Positions 26,875 to 36,272 of a DNA stretch of 64,000 nt are shown piece by piece. The notes beneath the pieces were generated by a model. It did not search any database. It was not told the origin of the DNA and was given only the letters and a program-made list of their open reading frames with translations. The first letter of the stretch is position 1. Every line of letters starts with the position of its first letter. A program made the translations under genes and the position numbers. This stretch comes from Mesorhizobium sp. CA14 (GTDB taxonomy: Bacteria > Pseudomonadota > Alphaproteobacteria > Rhizobiales > Rhizobiaceae). The DNA is taken from NCBI RefSeq assembly GCF_020165195.1, contig NZ_JAIUHR010000006.1:1-64000 (forward strand). Direction: 5' to 3'.

Positions 26875-27339
26875 ATGACCAACCATCTCAAAGCTCTGTT
26901 TGCAGGCGCCGCCATGCTGATGGCCATTGCCCTCCCGGCTGCGGCTTCGGACGGCGTCGTCACCGTCAAGAGCGACTATTCCGTCGCTGAAACGGTCGCC
27001 CGCATCAAGAAGGACGTGCTCAAGAAAGGCATCAAGTTCTTCGGCGTCATCGACCAGGCACAGCTTGGCAAGAATGCGGGCAACGACGTCAGGCCGTCGC
27101 GGCTCGTCATGTTCGGCAATCCGGCGCTCGGCACGACTTTCATCACGTCCAATCCCGAAGCCGGGCTCGACTGGCCCGTGCGAGTGCTGGTCTACCAGAC
27201 CGCCGACGGCTCGGTTTACGCCGCCTACAGCGATTTCGACTGGATCGCCAAGCGGCATGGAATCACGGATCGTCCCGCGCAGTTCAAGATGGCAACCGAA
27301 GTCATCCAGTCTGTGACCTCAACCGTCAAGAAGAACTGA
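26875..27339 (+). CDS. Secreted DUF302-domain protein
   Basis: A 154-residue protein with signal LKALFAGAAMLMAIALPAAA. The DUF302 domain covers SVAETVARIKKDVLKKGIKF, FGVIDQAQLGKNAG, PSRLVMFGNPALGTTFI and PVRVLVYQTADGSVYAAYSD. AAGGAG precedes the ATG. DUF302 proteins are small alpha/beta proteins of unknown function, often induced by oxidative or metal stress in other bacteria. It ends the cupin-MFS-DUF302 set. Confidence 0.92.
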   Translation: MTNHLKALFAGAAMLMAIALPAAASDGVVTVKSDYSVAETVARIKKDVLKKGIKFFGVIDQAQLGKNAGNDVRPSRLVMFGNPALGTTFITSNPEAGLDWPVRVLVYQTADGSVYAAYSDFDWIAKRHGITDRPAQFKMATEVIQSVTSTVKKN

Positions 27340-27400
27340 CGGACGGGAGGTGGCCGGATATCCAATGGGCATGCAACGCATGCTGCCTGTCCCGGCAAAC

Positions 27401-28312
27401 CTACTCGGCGGCGGACAGCGCCTTCACCCGCTCGCCGAACCATTTCTTCTGCGTGGCCTCCCACACCAAAGCGCCGACCGCGGGCGAATGCCTGCGGCCG
27501 CGTACCGTGACGAGATTGACCTCGCGCCAGAATTCCGGCTCCGTGATCGGCAGAGGCACCACGCCAGGATGCTTGACGGTATGCTCGGGCATGAAGCCGA
27601 AGCCAAGCCCGGCAGCGATCATCGCCAATGTCCAGTCGTCACGATCGCTCCAGTAAACCGGACTGACCGTGACGCCTTGCTCGGCAAGGATGGCATCCGC
27701 GTAGCCCGCGAACTCGCAATTGTTGCGGTGGATGTAGCTTTCGTTGCTCATATCCTTCACCCGCACCGCGCGCTGATTGGCAAGGCGATGGGTCAGGTGA
27801 ACAGCCATCACCATCTGCTCCTGGAAGAGCGGCAGAGCGTGCATTTCTTCGTCGGGGGCGTCTGAAGGCAATGCATAGATAGCTGCTTCGAGTTCACCCT
27901 CGAGCAGCCTTCTCCTGAGGCTCACCGCGTCCGCATCACACAGATGCAGCTCGACGCCCGGGTGGTGCGCCCGCACGGCCGCGATGAGCTCGATGATCTC
28001 GTCCGGAGCGATGGTGCTCATGATGCCGACCTTGAGCGGCATCTTCTTCAGGGTGACATATTGCTCGGCAATCTGCTTTGCCTGGCGAGAGTTCTCGAAG
28101 ACTCCCTCGAGATAGGTCTCCACCATGCGGCCGAGCTCGGTGAGGTGAGTGAAACGGCGCTCACGATGGAAAAGCGGCCCGCCGAATTCATCTTCCAGGA
28201 GTTTGATGGCGCGCGACAGCGCTGGCTGCGTCACATTGCACCGCTCGGCCGCCCTCGTGAAATTCAGCTCCTTGGCGACGGCCAAGAAGTATCGGACCTG
28301 GCTGATCTCCAC
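27401..28312 (-). CDS. LysR-family transcriptional regulator (LysR-2), divergent from bdhA
   Basis: A 303-residue LysR regulator. The start is GTG at 28312 with GGGAG 7 bases upstream. The helix-turn-helix reads SQVRYFLAVAKELNFTRAAE and CNVTQPALSRAIKLLEDE. The effector domain ends with AAGLGFGFMPEHTV. It is divergent from the bdhA operon across a 247-base gap, so control of that operon is the natural inference. It is a close relative of the LysR genes at 23951 and 34139. Confidence 0.93.
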   Translation of the reverse strand: MEISQVRYFLAVAKELNFTRAAERCNVTQPALSRAIKLLEDEFGGPLFHRERRFTHLTELGRMVETYLEGVFENSRQAKQIAEQYVTLKKMPLKVGIMSTIAPDEIIELIAAVRAHHPGVELHLCDADAVSLRRRLLEGELEAAIYALPSDAPDEEMHALPLFQEQMVMAVHLTHRLANQRAVRVKDMSNESYIHRNNCEFAGYADAILAEQGVTVSPVYWSDRDDWTLAMIAAGLGFGFMPEHTVKHPGVVPLPITEPEFWREVNLVTVRGRRHSPAVGALVWEATQKKWFGERVKALSAAE

Positions 28313-28559
28313 TGCACGCTCCCTCACTGGACGTGCATGGGCACGGCCCGAGTTGCCATGCAATCTTACTAGCTGCCCTTACGTCAAACAACCGGACCGG
28401 TCGATCGACATCCACGGCTTCAACGATCATCTGACCGTCAGCTATCGAATCCATGTCTCAACGGCATTTCCGCAGCTTGCGGCGGTTCACCATACTAATC
28501 ATCAGATCCAGAGCCGGCCCGCACCCCGTCGCTCGTAGCGCAATCGGAAGGACAAGACG

Positions 28560-29342
28560 ATGCTCAAAGGCAAGACAGCGCTCATCACCGGTTCGACCAG
28601 CGGCATCGGGCAAGGCATTGCCGAAGCCTTCGCGGCCAAGGGCTGCAACATCGTTCTGAACGGCTTTGGCGACGCCGCCGAGATCGAACGCCTGCGGGCC
28701 AAGCTTGCGGCCGATCATCAGGTCGCCGTTCGATACGACAATGCCGACATGAGCAAGGGCGACGCGATCACGGCGATGATGGACAAGGCCATCGCCGAGT
28801 TCGGCGCCGTCGACATATTGGTCAACAACGCCGGCATTCAGCATGTCGCGCCGATCGACGACTTCCCGATCGAGAAATGGGAAGCGGTCATGGCGATCGA
28901 TCTCATGTCCTCGTTCTATACGATCCGGCGCGCGTTGCAGGCGATGAAGGCGCGCAAATGGGGTCGCATCATCAACGTGGCCTCGGCGCACGCGCTCGTC
29001 GCCTCTCCCTACAAGTCCGCCTATGTCGCGGCCAAGCACGGTGTCGCCGGCCTGACCAAGACCGTCGCGCTGGAAGTTGCCGAACAGGGCATCACAGTCA
29101 ACGCCGTATGCCCCGGCTACGTGCTCACGCCGCTTGTCGAGAAGCAGATACCGGATACCGCCAAGGCGCGCGGTATCACCGAGCAGCAGGTGATCAAGGA
29201 TGTTCTGTTGGCAGCGCAGCCTACCAAGCAGTTCGTCACCGTCGAGCAGGTTGCCGCGCTCTGCCTGTTCCTGGCTTCGGACGACGCGGCCTCGATCACC
29301 GGTGCCGTGATCCCGATCGAAGGCGGCTGGACCGCCCACTAG
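28560..29342 (+). CDS. bdhA: D-3-hydroxybutyrate dehydrogenase
   Basis: A 260-residue short-chain dehydrogenase that oxidises D-3-hydroxybutyrate to acetoacetate with NAD. The nucleotide loop is ITGSTSGIGQGIAEAF. Further motifs are DILVNNAGIQHV and the active-site stretch NVASAHALVAS with YKSAYVAAKHG (Tyr and Lys). The IQHVAPIDDFP and CPGYVLTPLVEKQIPD segments are typical of BdhA. It is followed after 22 bases by a patatin-like phospholipase, a common pairing in PHB-using bacteria. It probably serves PHB turnover in the cytoplasm. Confidence 0.93.
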   Translation: MLKGKTALITGSTSGIGQGIAEAFAAKGCNIVLNGFGDAAEIERLRAKLAADHQVAVRYDNADMSKGDAITAMMDKAIAEFGAVDILVNNAGIQHVAPIDDFPIEKWEAVMAIDLMSSFYTIRRALQAMKARKWGRIINVASAHALVASPYKSAYVAAKHGVAGLTKTVALEVAEQGITVNAVCPGYVLTPLVEKQIPDTAKARGITEQQVIKDVLLAAQPTKQFVTVEQVAALCLFLASDDAASITGAVIPIEGGWTAH

Positions 29343-29364
29343 ACGCGCACGAGGAGCGAAGGCG

Positions 29365-30516
29365 ATGAACAAGATCACGCAAAACCTGTCCGTTGCGGGA
29401 GCAGAGGCGGCGACGGGACACCAGAGCGACGTCAAGCGTCAGACCGTTCTTGTCCTTCAAGGCGGCGGTGCGCTCGGCGCCTACCAGGCCGGCGTCTACC
29501 AGGCGCTGGTCGAAGGCGGCATCGAACCGCATTGGGTCATCGGCACGTCCATCGGCGCCATCAACGCCGCGCTGATTGCCGGAAACGAGCCCAGCGACCG
29601 TCTGGCGAGGCTCCGGGAATTCTGGGACGGCGTCAGCCGGAGCAGCCCATTCGACGAGTTTTTCCGGATGATGGTTCCAAGCAATGTCTTTGCCAATATG
29701 GGCACGGTGATGCGAGGCATCCCCGGATTCTTCGAACCGAATCCAAGCGCCATGTTCGGAGTCAACCGCGAGGTCGGTGTCGAGAACGCATCCTACTACA
29801 CCACGGATCCGCTCAAAAGGACGCTGAACAATCTGATCGACTTCGACTACCTCAACGGGCGCCATACGCGGCTGACGGTCGGCGCGGTCAACGTCAACAC
29901 CAGCGAGCTCAAATATTTCGACACGCGCGAGATGATCCTGTCGGCGGCGCATATTATGGCGTCGGGCGCCTTGCCGCCGGCGTTTCCGGCAGTCTGCATC
30001 GACGGCGAGCCCTATTGGGACGGCGGCATCTATTCGAACACGCCCATCGAGGTCGTGCTGGACGAGCGCCCTCGGCGCGACGCGCTGATCTTTGCCGTCA
30101 ACATGTGGCAGCCCCGCGCCAACGAGCCGAAATCGATCTGGCAGGTCATGGGGCGGCAGAAAGACCTTCAATACGCCAGTCGCGGCCGGAGCCACGTGGC
30201 ACGGCAGGAGCAACTGCATCGGTTGCGGCATGTCGTGCGCGAACTGGGAAGGCTCGTGCCGGAGGAGCGTCGCGAGGATCCGATGTTCAAGGAACTCGCC
30301 TCCTATGGCTGCCCGTCGGTCATGCACCTCGTGCGCCTGCTTTCGCCGCGTCTGGACGGCGAGGACCACACCAAGGATATCGACTTCACCCGCTCGGGCA
30401 TACGCACGCGCTGGCAGGCAGGATACGAGCATGGGCAGCGCGTCCTCGCCGACAAGCCCTGGGAATGCGAGGTCGACATGCTGCAAGGCATCGTGATCCA
30501 CGAATCCCAAGAGTGA
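29365..30516 (+). CDS. Patatin-like phospholipase with DUF3734
   Basis: A 383-residue serine acyl hydrolase. The patatin domain has the oxyanion loop LQGGGALGAYQAGV, the nucleophile elbow GTSIGAINAAL and the catalytic Asp in YWDGGIYSNTP, all intact. The C-terminal part (LQYASRGRSHVARQ and RTRWQAGYEHGQRVL) matches the DUF3734 extension. It lies between bdhA and an NDH-2 gene and probably hydrolyses lipid or PHB-related esters. It contrasts with the degenerate patatin at 21944. Confidence 0.93.
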   Translation: MNKITQNLSVAGAEAATGHQSDVKRQTVLVLQGGGALGAYQAGVYQALVEGGIEPHWVIGTSIGAINAALIAGNEPSDRLARLREFWDGVSRSSPFDEFFRMMVPSNVFANMGTVMRGIPGFFEPNPSAMFGVNREVGVENASYYTTDPLKRTLNNLIDFDYLNGRHTRLTVGAVNVNTSELKYFDTREMILSAAHIMASGALPPAFPAVCIDGEPYWDGGIYSNTPIEVVLDERPRRDALIFAVNMWQPRANEPKSIWQVMGRQKDLQYASRGRSHVARQEQLHRLRHVVRELGRLVPEERREDPMFKELASYGCPSVMHLVRLLSPRLDGEDHTKDIDFTRSGIRTRWQAGYEHGQRVLADKPWECEVDMLQGIVIHESQE

Positions 30517-30549
30517 CGTGCCGCGCCGAGGAAGATACGGAGACCACCG

Positions 30550-31944
30550 ATGCAGATCGTCACCCCCGGCATGCGGTTGATCCCGGAAGCTGTGCTCGCC
30601 AACAATGCTGCGCTGTTCCGCACGATCCCGGAGACTCCCTCGCATGCGGACAAGTCATTGCACCGCGTGATCATCGTAGGCGGCGGCGCGGGCGGCCTGG
30701 AACTGGCGACGCGCCTCGGCCGCAAGTTCGGCAACCGGCGGCTTTCCGTCACGCTTGTCGACCGAAACCGCATTCATATCTGGAAGCCGCTGTTGCATGA
30801 GGTGGCATCCGGCGCCTTGAGCGCATCGCACGATGCGGTCGAATACATCGCCCATGCCAGCCGCCACGGCTACCGATACTGCATTGGCGAGGTCGTCGGC
30901 ATCGATCGTGCCAAACGCCAGGTTTTCGTCGCGCCCAGCTTCGACGATGACGGTCGCCAGATCATCCCGCCGCGCGTTCTGGGCTACGACACGCTGGTCA
31001 TGGCCGTCGGCAGCGTGACCAATGACTTCGGCACGCCGGGCGCTGCGCGCCATGCCATTTCGCTCGACACCGCGGAACAGGCCGCCCGCTTCAACAAGCG
31101 CATGATAGACGCCTGCCTGCGCGCCAATGCGCAGTATGAGCAGCTTTCACCTGGTCAGCTTCATTGCGTCATCGTCGGCGCCGGCGCCACCGGCGTCGAA
31201 CTGGCAGCGGAACTTCACAAGTCGATGCGCGAGATTGCGTCGCATAATCTCGACAACATCGATTTCGAAAGGCTGATCCGCATCACCATAGTCGAAGCCG
31301 GACCGAGGATCCTGCCTGCGCTGCCTGAGCAGATGGCGCGCGCCACGGCACGCTTGCTGATCAAGTTGGGCGTGCAGATACGCTGCGGCATCAAGGTCAC
31401 CGAGGTGACCGAAGACGGTATACGGCTCGGCGAAAAGCTCTTTGTGCCTGCCGAATTGGTCGTCTGGGCGGCCGGTATCAAGGCGCCGGATTTCCTGAAA
31501 AGCCTCGATGGTCTCGAAACCGATCGCATCAACCGCCTGATCGTCGATGAAACGTTGCGGACCGTCGCAGACGAGAATGTGTTCGCGATTGGCGACTGCG
31601 CGAACTGTATGCTGCCGGGCGAAGAAAACGCCTTGCCGCCGCGCGCCCAGACAGCCCATCAGCAGGCAGGTCACATGGCCAGGGTGATTGCGGCACGTCT
31701 CGCGGGGCGGGGCCTGCCTGCGTATCGCTACCGCGACTATGGTTTCCTCGTCTCACTCGCCGACTACGGTGCGTTCGGCAGCCTGATCGGCGGACTGAAG
31801 ATTGAAGGTCTCGTTGCGAGGCTCGTCTATCGCTCGTTGCACAAGATGCATCTCAGGGCGGTGCACGGCCTGGCGCGGACAACGCTGGCTTCGATCGGCG
31901 AGATGATCGTCAGGCGCGCCAGGCCGCGCATCAAGCTTCATTAG
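30550..31944 (+). CDS. Type II NADH:quinone oxidoreductase-like flavoprotein (NDH-2)
   Basis: A 464-residue FAD protein. The FAD-binding motif is VIIVGGGAGGLELATRLGRK and the second (NADH) motif is VIVGAGATGVELAAELH. The late motif is ENVFAIGDCANC. DRNRIHIWKPLLHEVASG is typical of NDH-2. The C-terminus is long and partly amphipathic, as expected for a membrane-associated enzyme. It could reoxidise the NADH made by BdhA without pumping protons. It follows the patatin gene by 33 bases and precedes the next flavoprotein by 18. Confidence 0.9.
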   Translation: MQIVTPGMRLIPEAVLANNAALFRTIPETPSHADKSLHRVIIVGGGAGGLELATRLGRKFGNRRLSVTLVDRNRIHIWKPLLHEVASGALSASHDAVEYIAHASRHGYRYCIGEVVGIDRAKRQVFVAPSFDDDGRQIIPPRVLGYDTLVMAVGSVTNDFGTPGAARHAISLDTAEQAARFNKRMIDACLRANAQYEQLSPGQLHCVIVGAGATGVELAAELHKSMREIASHNLDNIDFERLIRITIVEAGPRILPALPEQMARATARLLIKLGVQIRCGIKVTEVTEDGIRLGEKLFVPAELVVWAAGIKAPDFLKSLDGLETDRINRLIVDETLRTVADENVFAIGDCANCMLPGEENALPPRAQTAHQQAGHMARVIAARLAGRGLPAYRYRDYGFLVSLADYGAFGSLIGGLKIEGLVARLVYRSLHKMHLRAVHGLARTTLASIGEMIVRRARPRIKLH

Positions 31945-31962
31945 AGCGGCGGAGGCGATGCG

Positions 31963-33309
31963 ATGGAAAAGTATGATGTCGTGATCCTGGGCGGCGGCAA
32001 TGCCGGAATGGGCGTCACGGTTGCGACACGCGCCGCCGGACTTTCCGTCGCCATGATCGAGGCTCGCGATCTCGGTGGAACCTGTCCCAATCGCGGCTGC
32101 ACGCCGAAGAAGGTGCTGGTCGCGGCAGCCCACGCGCTCGACGAGATCACAAGGGCCGGCGATCATGCAATAAGGATCGAACCGCCGCGGCTCGATTGGC
32201 GAGCTTTGATCGAGCGGGAAAAGGACATCATCAGAGACATCCCGTCCCGATTGTCCGGTTTGATGGCCAAGCGAGGCGTCGATGTCATCTACGGTCAGGC
32301 CACGTTTGTCGCCAGCAACGCCATCCGCGTCGGCAGTCGAGAATTCGAGGCCAGGAACATCGTCATCGCCACCGGCTCGAAGCCGCGCCCGCTGTCGATC
32401 CCAGGTTCGGAATTTCTGACCACATCCGACGATGTTCTGAGCGATCCTGTGTTGCCTCGCGCTGTCGTGTTCATTGGCGGCGGCGTTATCGCTTTCGAAC
32501 TGGGCCACGTCTATGCACGCGCCGGCGTCGAAGTCACCATCCTCGAAGCGCTGCCGCAGCTTCTGGGAAGCTTCGACGTGGATGCCGTTGCTCAGCTGCG
32601 TGACGAGAGCGAGCGCCTGGGTATCAGCATCCATACCAAGGTCTGGGTCAAGCAGATCGAGGAGGTCGACGGGCGACTGCGGGTGAGGTTCGCGAAGGAT
32701 GGCGCCGAATACCGGGTGAATGCGGATCGGGCTGTCAATTGCGCCGGGCGCGTGGCCAGTGTCGAGGGCCTCGATCTCGGCGCCGGCGTCATCGTGCATC
32801 GCGAAGGCCGCATCGAGATCGACGATCATCTGAGGTCCCGTTCCAACCCGGACGTCTATGTCTGCGGCGATGCAGTGTGGAATTCTCCGCAGCTTTCGCC
32901 GATCGCGACCTACGAGGGCGGCATCGTCGGCCGCAATATTGTCGACGGTCCGAAACACCGGCCCGACTACAGCCACATACCCGCCTCGCTCTACAGCATT
33001 CCGGCTGTGGCAACCGTCGGATTGACCGAGGCCAAGGCGAGGGAACGCGGCTTCATCATCAACGTCCACTCGAACGACATGCAAGGCTGGCTTTCGGCCA
33101 GGACTTACGCCGAGCCGGTAGCATGGTCGAAGATCATCGTCGAGGAAACGACAGACCGGATCCTTGGGGCTCACCTGGTCGGCCATGCCGCCGAAGAGCT
33201 GATCCACATATTTGCGCTCGCGATGAAGCACGGCATCACGGCACGAGAGCTGTCTAAGATGGTCTGCGCTTTCCCGACCTTCACAGCGGATATCAGGAAC
33301 ATGATGTAA
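31963..33309 (+). CDS. Pyridine nucleotide-disulfide oxidoreductase (dihydrolipoamide/mercuric reductase-like)
   Basis: A 448-residue flavoprotein. It has FAD loop VVILGGGNAGMGVTVA, the redox-active disulfide GGTCPNRGCTPKKVL, NAD loop VVFIGGGVIAFELGHVYA and the DVYVCGDAVW segment. At the C-terminus the usual HPT..E active-site pair is replaced by CAFPTFTADIRNM, so classical lipoamide or glutathione turnover is doubtful. This variant is common among uncharacterised members. It ends the bdhA operon and may work as an NAD(P)H-dependent disulfide or quinone reductase. Confidence 0.9.
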   Translation: MEKYDVVILGGGNAGMGVTVATRAAGLSVAMIEARDLGGTCPNRGCTPKKVLVAAAHALDEITRAGDHAIRIEPPRLDWRALIEREKDIIRDIPSRLSGLMAKRGVDVIYGQATFVASNAIRVGSREFEARNIVIATGSKPRPLSIPGSEFLTTSDDVLSDPVLPRAVVFIGGGVIAFELGHVYARAGVEVTILEALPQLLGSFDVDAVAQLRDESERLGISIHTKVWVKQIEEVDGRLRVRFAKDGAEYRVNADRAVNCAGRVASVEGLDLGAGVIVHREGRIEIDDHLRSRSNPDVYVCGDAVWNSPQLSPIATYEGGIVGRNIVDGPKHRPDYSHIPASLYSIPAVATVGLTEAKARERGFIINVHSNDMQGWLSARTYAEPVAWSKIIVEETTDRILGAHLVGHAAEELIHIFALAMKHGITARELSKMVCAFPTFTADIRNMM

Positions 33310-33450
33310 CGCGTCGGCTGGGGCCAGCGAAGTAGGACACAGGCCTGGCATGTGTCGATGCACGCAGGGCATCAAAACCATGCAGGAAAAACATGGCAAT
33401 TGCCGAGGGGCTACGGTGGTAGGCTATGCCGGACGTGTGAAAGTGCAGAC

Positions 33451-34155
33451 ATGGCCGCTGACGACCAGGCAATGACATTCGAGCAATCCGTCCAGGCAGC
33501 CATCGAGCTTGATGCGCCTCTCAATGAACGGCTTGCGGTAATTGCCGCGGCGGTTCGCCGTCTAAACCCGGAATTCGCCGATGCCGTAGAGCGACTCGTG
33601 GACCGCCTCGAGAAGCAAGGGGCCGGCACAATAGCGCCAGCTCCGGGCGAAGCCATGCCTGGTTTCCTGCTGCCTGATGACGATGGCAGACTCGTCAGCC
33701 TCGCGGAAATCCTGGCAAAGGGCCCAGCCGTCATCACCTTTCAGCGCGGTCACTGGTGCCCTTATTGCCGCTTGAACGCCATCGGAATTGTCGAGGCGCA
33801 GCGCGAGATCGCGGAATTGGGCGGACAGGTGATTGCGATCATGCCGGAACGGCGCAAATTCGCCAAAGCGATGAAGGCTTTGGTCGGCGCACAGTTCCCA
33901 TTCCTGATCGACATGGACAACGGGTATGCGTTGTCGCTCAACCTCGCGATCTGGGTCGGCGCGGAAATGGAGCGGCTTATGGGACTGGGGCTCGACATCC
34001 CCAACTATCAGGGCAACAGCAGCTGGTTCCTGCCGATCCCGGCCACATTCGTCGTCGGAACCGACGGGATCATTACCGATCGCTTCGTCGATCCGGACTA
34101 CCGCCGTCGCATGGACATCGACGACCTGATCGTGGCGCTCAGGCGGGCTCGCTGA
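33451..34155 (+). CDS. AhpC/TSA-family peroxiredoxin-like protein
   Basis: A 234-residue thioredoxin-fold protein. After a helical N-terminus, PGEAMPGFLLPDDDGRLVS leads to the active site ITFQRGHWCPYCRLNAIG, with a CPYC pair unlike the single peroxidatic Cys of typical AhpC. FPFLIDMDNGYALSLNLA and PIPATFVVGTDGIITDRFVD follow. No strong ribosome site was found, so the start (33451, or 33472) is uncertain. The 3' end overlaps the convergent LysR gene by 17 bases. It likely reduces peroxides or disulfides in the cytoplasm. Confidence 0.85.
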   Translation: MAADDQAMTFEQSVQAAIELDAPLNERLAVIAAAVRRLNPEFADAVERLVDRLEKQGAGTIAPAPGEAMPGFLLPDDDGRLVSLAEILAKGPAVITFQRGHWCPYCRLNAIGIVEAQREIAELGGQVIAIMPERRKFAKAMKALVGAQFPFLIDMDNGYALSLNLAIWVGAEMERLMGLGLDIPNYQGNSSWFLPIPATFVVGTDGIITDRFVDPDYRRRMDIDDLIVALRRAR

Positions 34156-35044
34156 CACCGAAGGACGACCAGTCGGCCGCCCGCAGCAGATTAAGCAGCG
34201 TCGTCGCGACAGGCGAGCGCTGCCGGCCCGCAACCGCATAGACCGAAACGACCCGCGAGACGTCCAGATCGCGAAGTTTGAGCCGGCGTGTGGTCGGGGA
34301 TCGCGGCGCCGTAAGCGTGACAAAGCCCACTCCGGCATTGGCCTCAAGCAGTGCCAGGAGATCCTGGTCCGTCTCGACTTCGTGCGCAGTCCTGGGCGTA
34401 TACCCCTTGGCGGAAAGACAACGCGCGAGTTCCTCGCTCGTCTCCCAATCGATCCGGCTGAGCACAGGTTCGGCGGCGAGTTGAGCCAGCGCGACATCGG
34501 CCTCGTTTCGCCGGGCGAGCGGGTGATCTGAATTTACGGCGAGCTCGATTCCTTCCTGAAACAGCGGCCATACGTCCAGCCGGTCCCAGGCCTGTCCGAG
34601 CGGACCGGCGATCGCCAACTCCACTTCGCCGCCTTTCAGCGCCTCTATCACGGCCGCTGGTGAGCCCCGGTGGATCTTGAGATGCACGCCCGGATAGGCC
34701 CGAAAGAGCTCGGTGAATGGTGAAACCAGCAGCGCAATGTTGACGCTGTTGGAAATGGTGACGTTGAGCGGCGCAACGTCACTGCTTTGCACCGCCTTGG
34801 CTAGTGACTTGGCGGAAATGGCTGCATCATAGCACTGTTGCAGCAACGGCAGCATGCGGCGCCCGAGTTCCGTGAGGTGCGAGTGCTGACGCTCGCGCCT
34901 GAGGAGCTCTCCACCTAGTTCCTCTTCAAGCGTCTTGATTGCACGCGTAAGAGCCGGCTGAGTGACGTTGCATTCCTCGGCCGCTCTGGTGAAATTCAAC
35001 GTGTTAGACAGGGCCAAGAAATAGCGGACCTGCTGCATCTCCAT
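34139..35044 (-). CDS. LysR-family transcriptional regulator (LysR-3)
   Basis: A 301-residue LysR regulator. The helix-turn-helix is QQVRYFLALSNTLNFTRAAE with CNVTQPALTRAIKTLEEE. The effector domain includes RGSPAAVIEALKGGEVELAI and ANAGVGFVTLTAP. It is the third member of the subfamily in this region. Its 3' end overlaps the peroxiredoxin-like gene, so the two are convergent and transcription may interfere. Confidence 0.92.
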   Translation of the reverse strand: MEMQQVRYFLALSNTLNFTRAAEECNVTQPALTRAIKTLEEELGGELLRRERQHSHLTELGRRMLPLLQQCYDAAISAKSLAKAVQSSDVAPLNVTISNSVNIALLVSPFTELFRAYPGVHLKIHRGSPAAVIEALKGGEVELAIAGPLGQAWDRLDVWPLFQEGIELAVNSDHPLARRNEADVALAQLAAEPVLSRIDWETSEELARCLSAKGYTPRTAHEVETDQDLLALLEANAGVGFVTLTAPRSPTTRRLKLRDLDVSRVVSVYAVAGRQRSPVATTLLNLLRAADWSSFGVSEPA

Positions 35045-35360
35045 GAACTTCCGCCCCCTCAGCGAAATGGTCGATTAGCGATTAAGCATGTTTGCAGACT
35101 ACCGCAATGGTGGGGGCTCGGCAAAGCACATGCAGCATAAGTGTCCGCTTTCGCCATTCCGGCCCTGAAAACCGCCGGTCCGCATTTGGCCCCACTCACG
35201 ACATTCGCCATGCTGTCACTAAAAAGCACGTCGCCCGGGATGGGATCAGCTCAGCATTTTAAGGCATGGACTTGAGGATTGCGTGCAGCCCTCATGCCTC
35301 AGATATGGCGCGACCTGAGCTCAGATGTCGGGTTATTGCGTGCCCGGGCGGCGAGCGACA
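35045..35360. other. Intergenic stretch without a supported gene
   Basis: The left part carries the promoter of the LysR-3 gene, and the right part is the 3' flank of the nucleobase-transport operon. No coding frame, RNA gene or clear terminator was recognised. Confidence 0.5.
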
Positions 35361-36272
35361 CTATTGTTCGAAAGGCTCTCCCAGCGAAGCCACGCCGTTG
35401 AGCTTGAGCAGACGCCGGTTCGAAGAAATGATGCCCAGCACGACGATTGTCACGAGATAGGGCAGGCTTGATAGAAGTTGCGAGGAAACGTCGAGCCCGG
35501 TTGTCTGGGCCGCGAGGCTTGCGAGGGACACGGCGCCGAAGAGGCAAGCACCAAGGAAGATACGGCTGGTGAGCCAAGTGCCGAAGACGACGAGCGCGAT
35601 TGCTATCCAGCCGCGCCCGGCGATCATGCCATCGGCCCAGAGCGGAGTGTAGACCACGGCCGCGTAGGCACCGGCGAAACCCGCCAACGCGCCGCCGAAA
35701 GCGACCGCGGCGAAGCGCACGGCGATTACCGGATAGCCGAGCGCACGGGCCGCCTTGGGATTCTCGCCGACCGCGCGGATGACGAGGCCGGTCTTGGTGT
35801 AGGCGAACATCGCCCAAATGGCGACGGTCGCAGCAAGCGAAAGCCACACGACAATGTCTTGGGTGAACAAGCCACCGATGACCGGGATATCTGAAAGCCA
35901 GGGCAATGAGACCTTCGGAAGCCCTTTGACCGTGAGGCTCTCAAAGCTCTTGCCGAACAGCGCCGACAGGCCCTGGCCGAGGATGCCTGTGGCGAGGCCC
36001 GTCGCAACCTGGTTCGCCCGGAATCCCAGCGCCACGACGGCAAAGACAAGGGAAAGAGCGGCGCTGGCGAGACCAGCGGCGAGGAAACCCAGGAGATGCC
36101 CGCCGCCTTGATAGACGATGATGAAGGCGATGACTGCGCCGAGGGCCATCAGGCCCTCCACACCGAGATTGAGGACCCCGGCGCGCTCGGCCACCAGTTC
36201 GCCGAGCGCCGCCAGAAGGAACGGCGTAGCCGCCGCCAACATCCCGGCGAGGACGAATTCCACGGCGTTCAT
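35361..36272 (-). CDS. BMP-type ABC transporter permease 2 (nucleoside/nucleobase)
   Basis: A 303-residue membrane protein of the BPD_transp_2 family. AERAGVLNLGVEGLMALGAV is the signature of nucleoside-type (NupQ/YufQ) permeases. AYTKTGLVIRAVGENPKAAR and ALAGFAGAYAAVVYTPLWAD follow. It starts 4 bases inside the end of the first permease gene and is the last gene of the eight-gene operon. It forms the membrane channel with permease 1. Confidence 0.93.
   Translation of the reverse strand: MNAVEFVLAGMLAAATPFLLAALGELVAERAGVLNLGVEGLMALGAVIAFIIVYQGGGHLLGFLAAGLASAALSLVFAVVALGFRANQVATGLATGILGQGLSALFGKSFESLTVKGLPKVSLPWLSDIPVIGGLFTQDIVVWLSLAATVAIWAMFAYTKTGLVIRAVGENPKAARALGYPVIAVRFAAVAFGGALAGFAGAYAAVVYTPLWADGMIAGRGWIAIALVVFGTWLTSRIFLGACLFGAVSLASLAAQTTGLDVSSQLLSSLPYLVTIVVLGIISSNRRLLKLNGVASLGEPFEQ

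Noticed and set aside
31753..33399. Minus-strand frame of 548 codons opposite the disulfide oxidoreductase gene
   Set aside because: Antisense of a well-supported flavoprotein; the composition and motifs do not support a gene.
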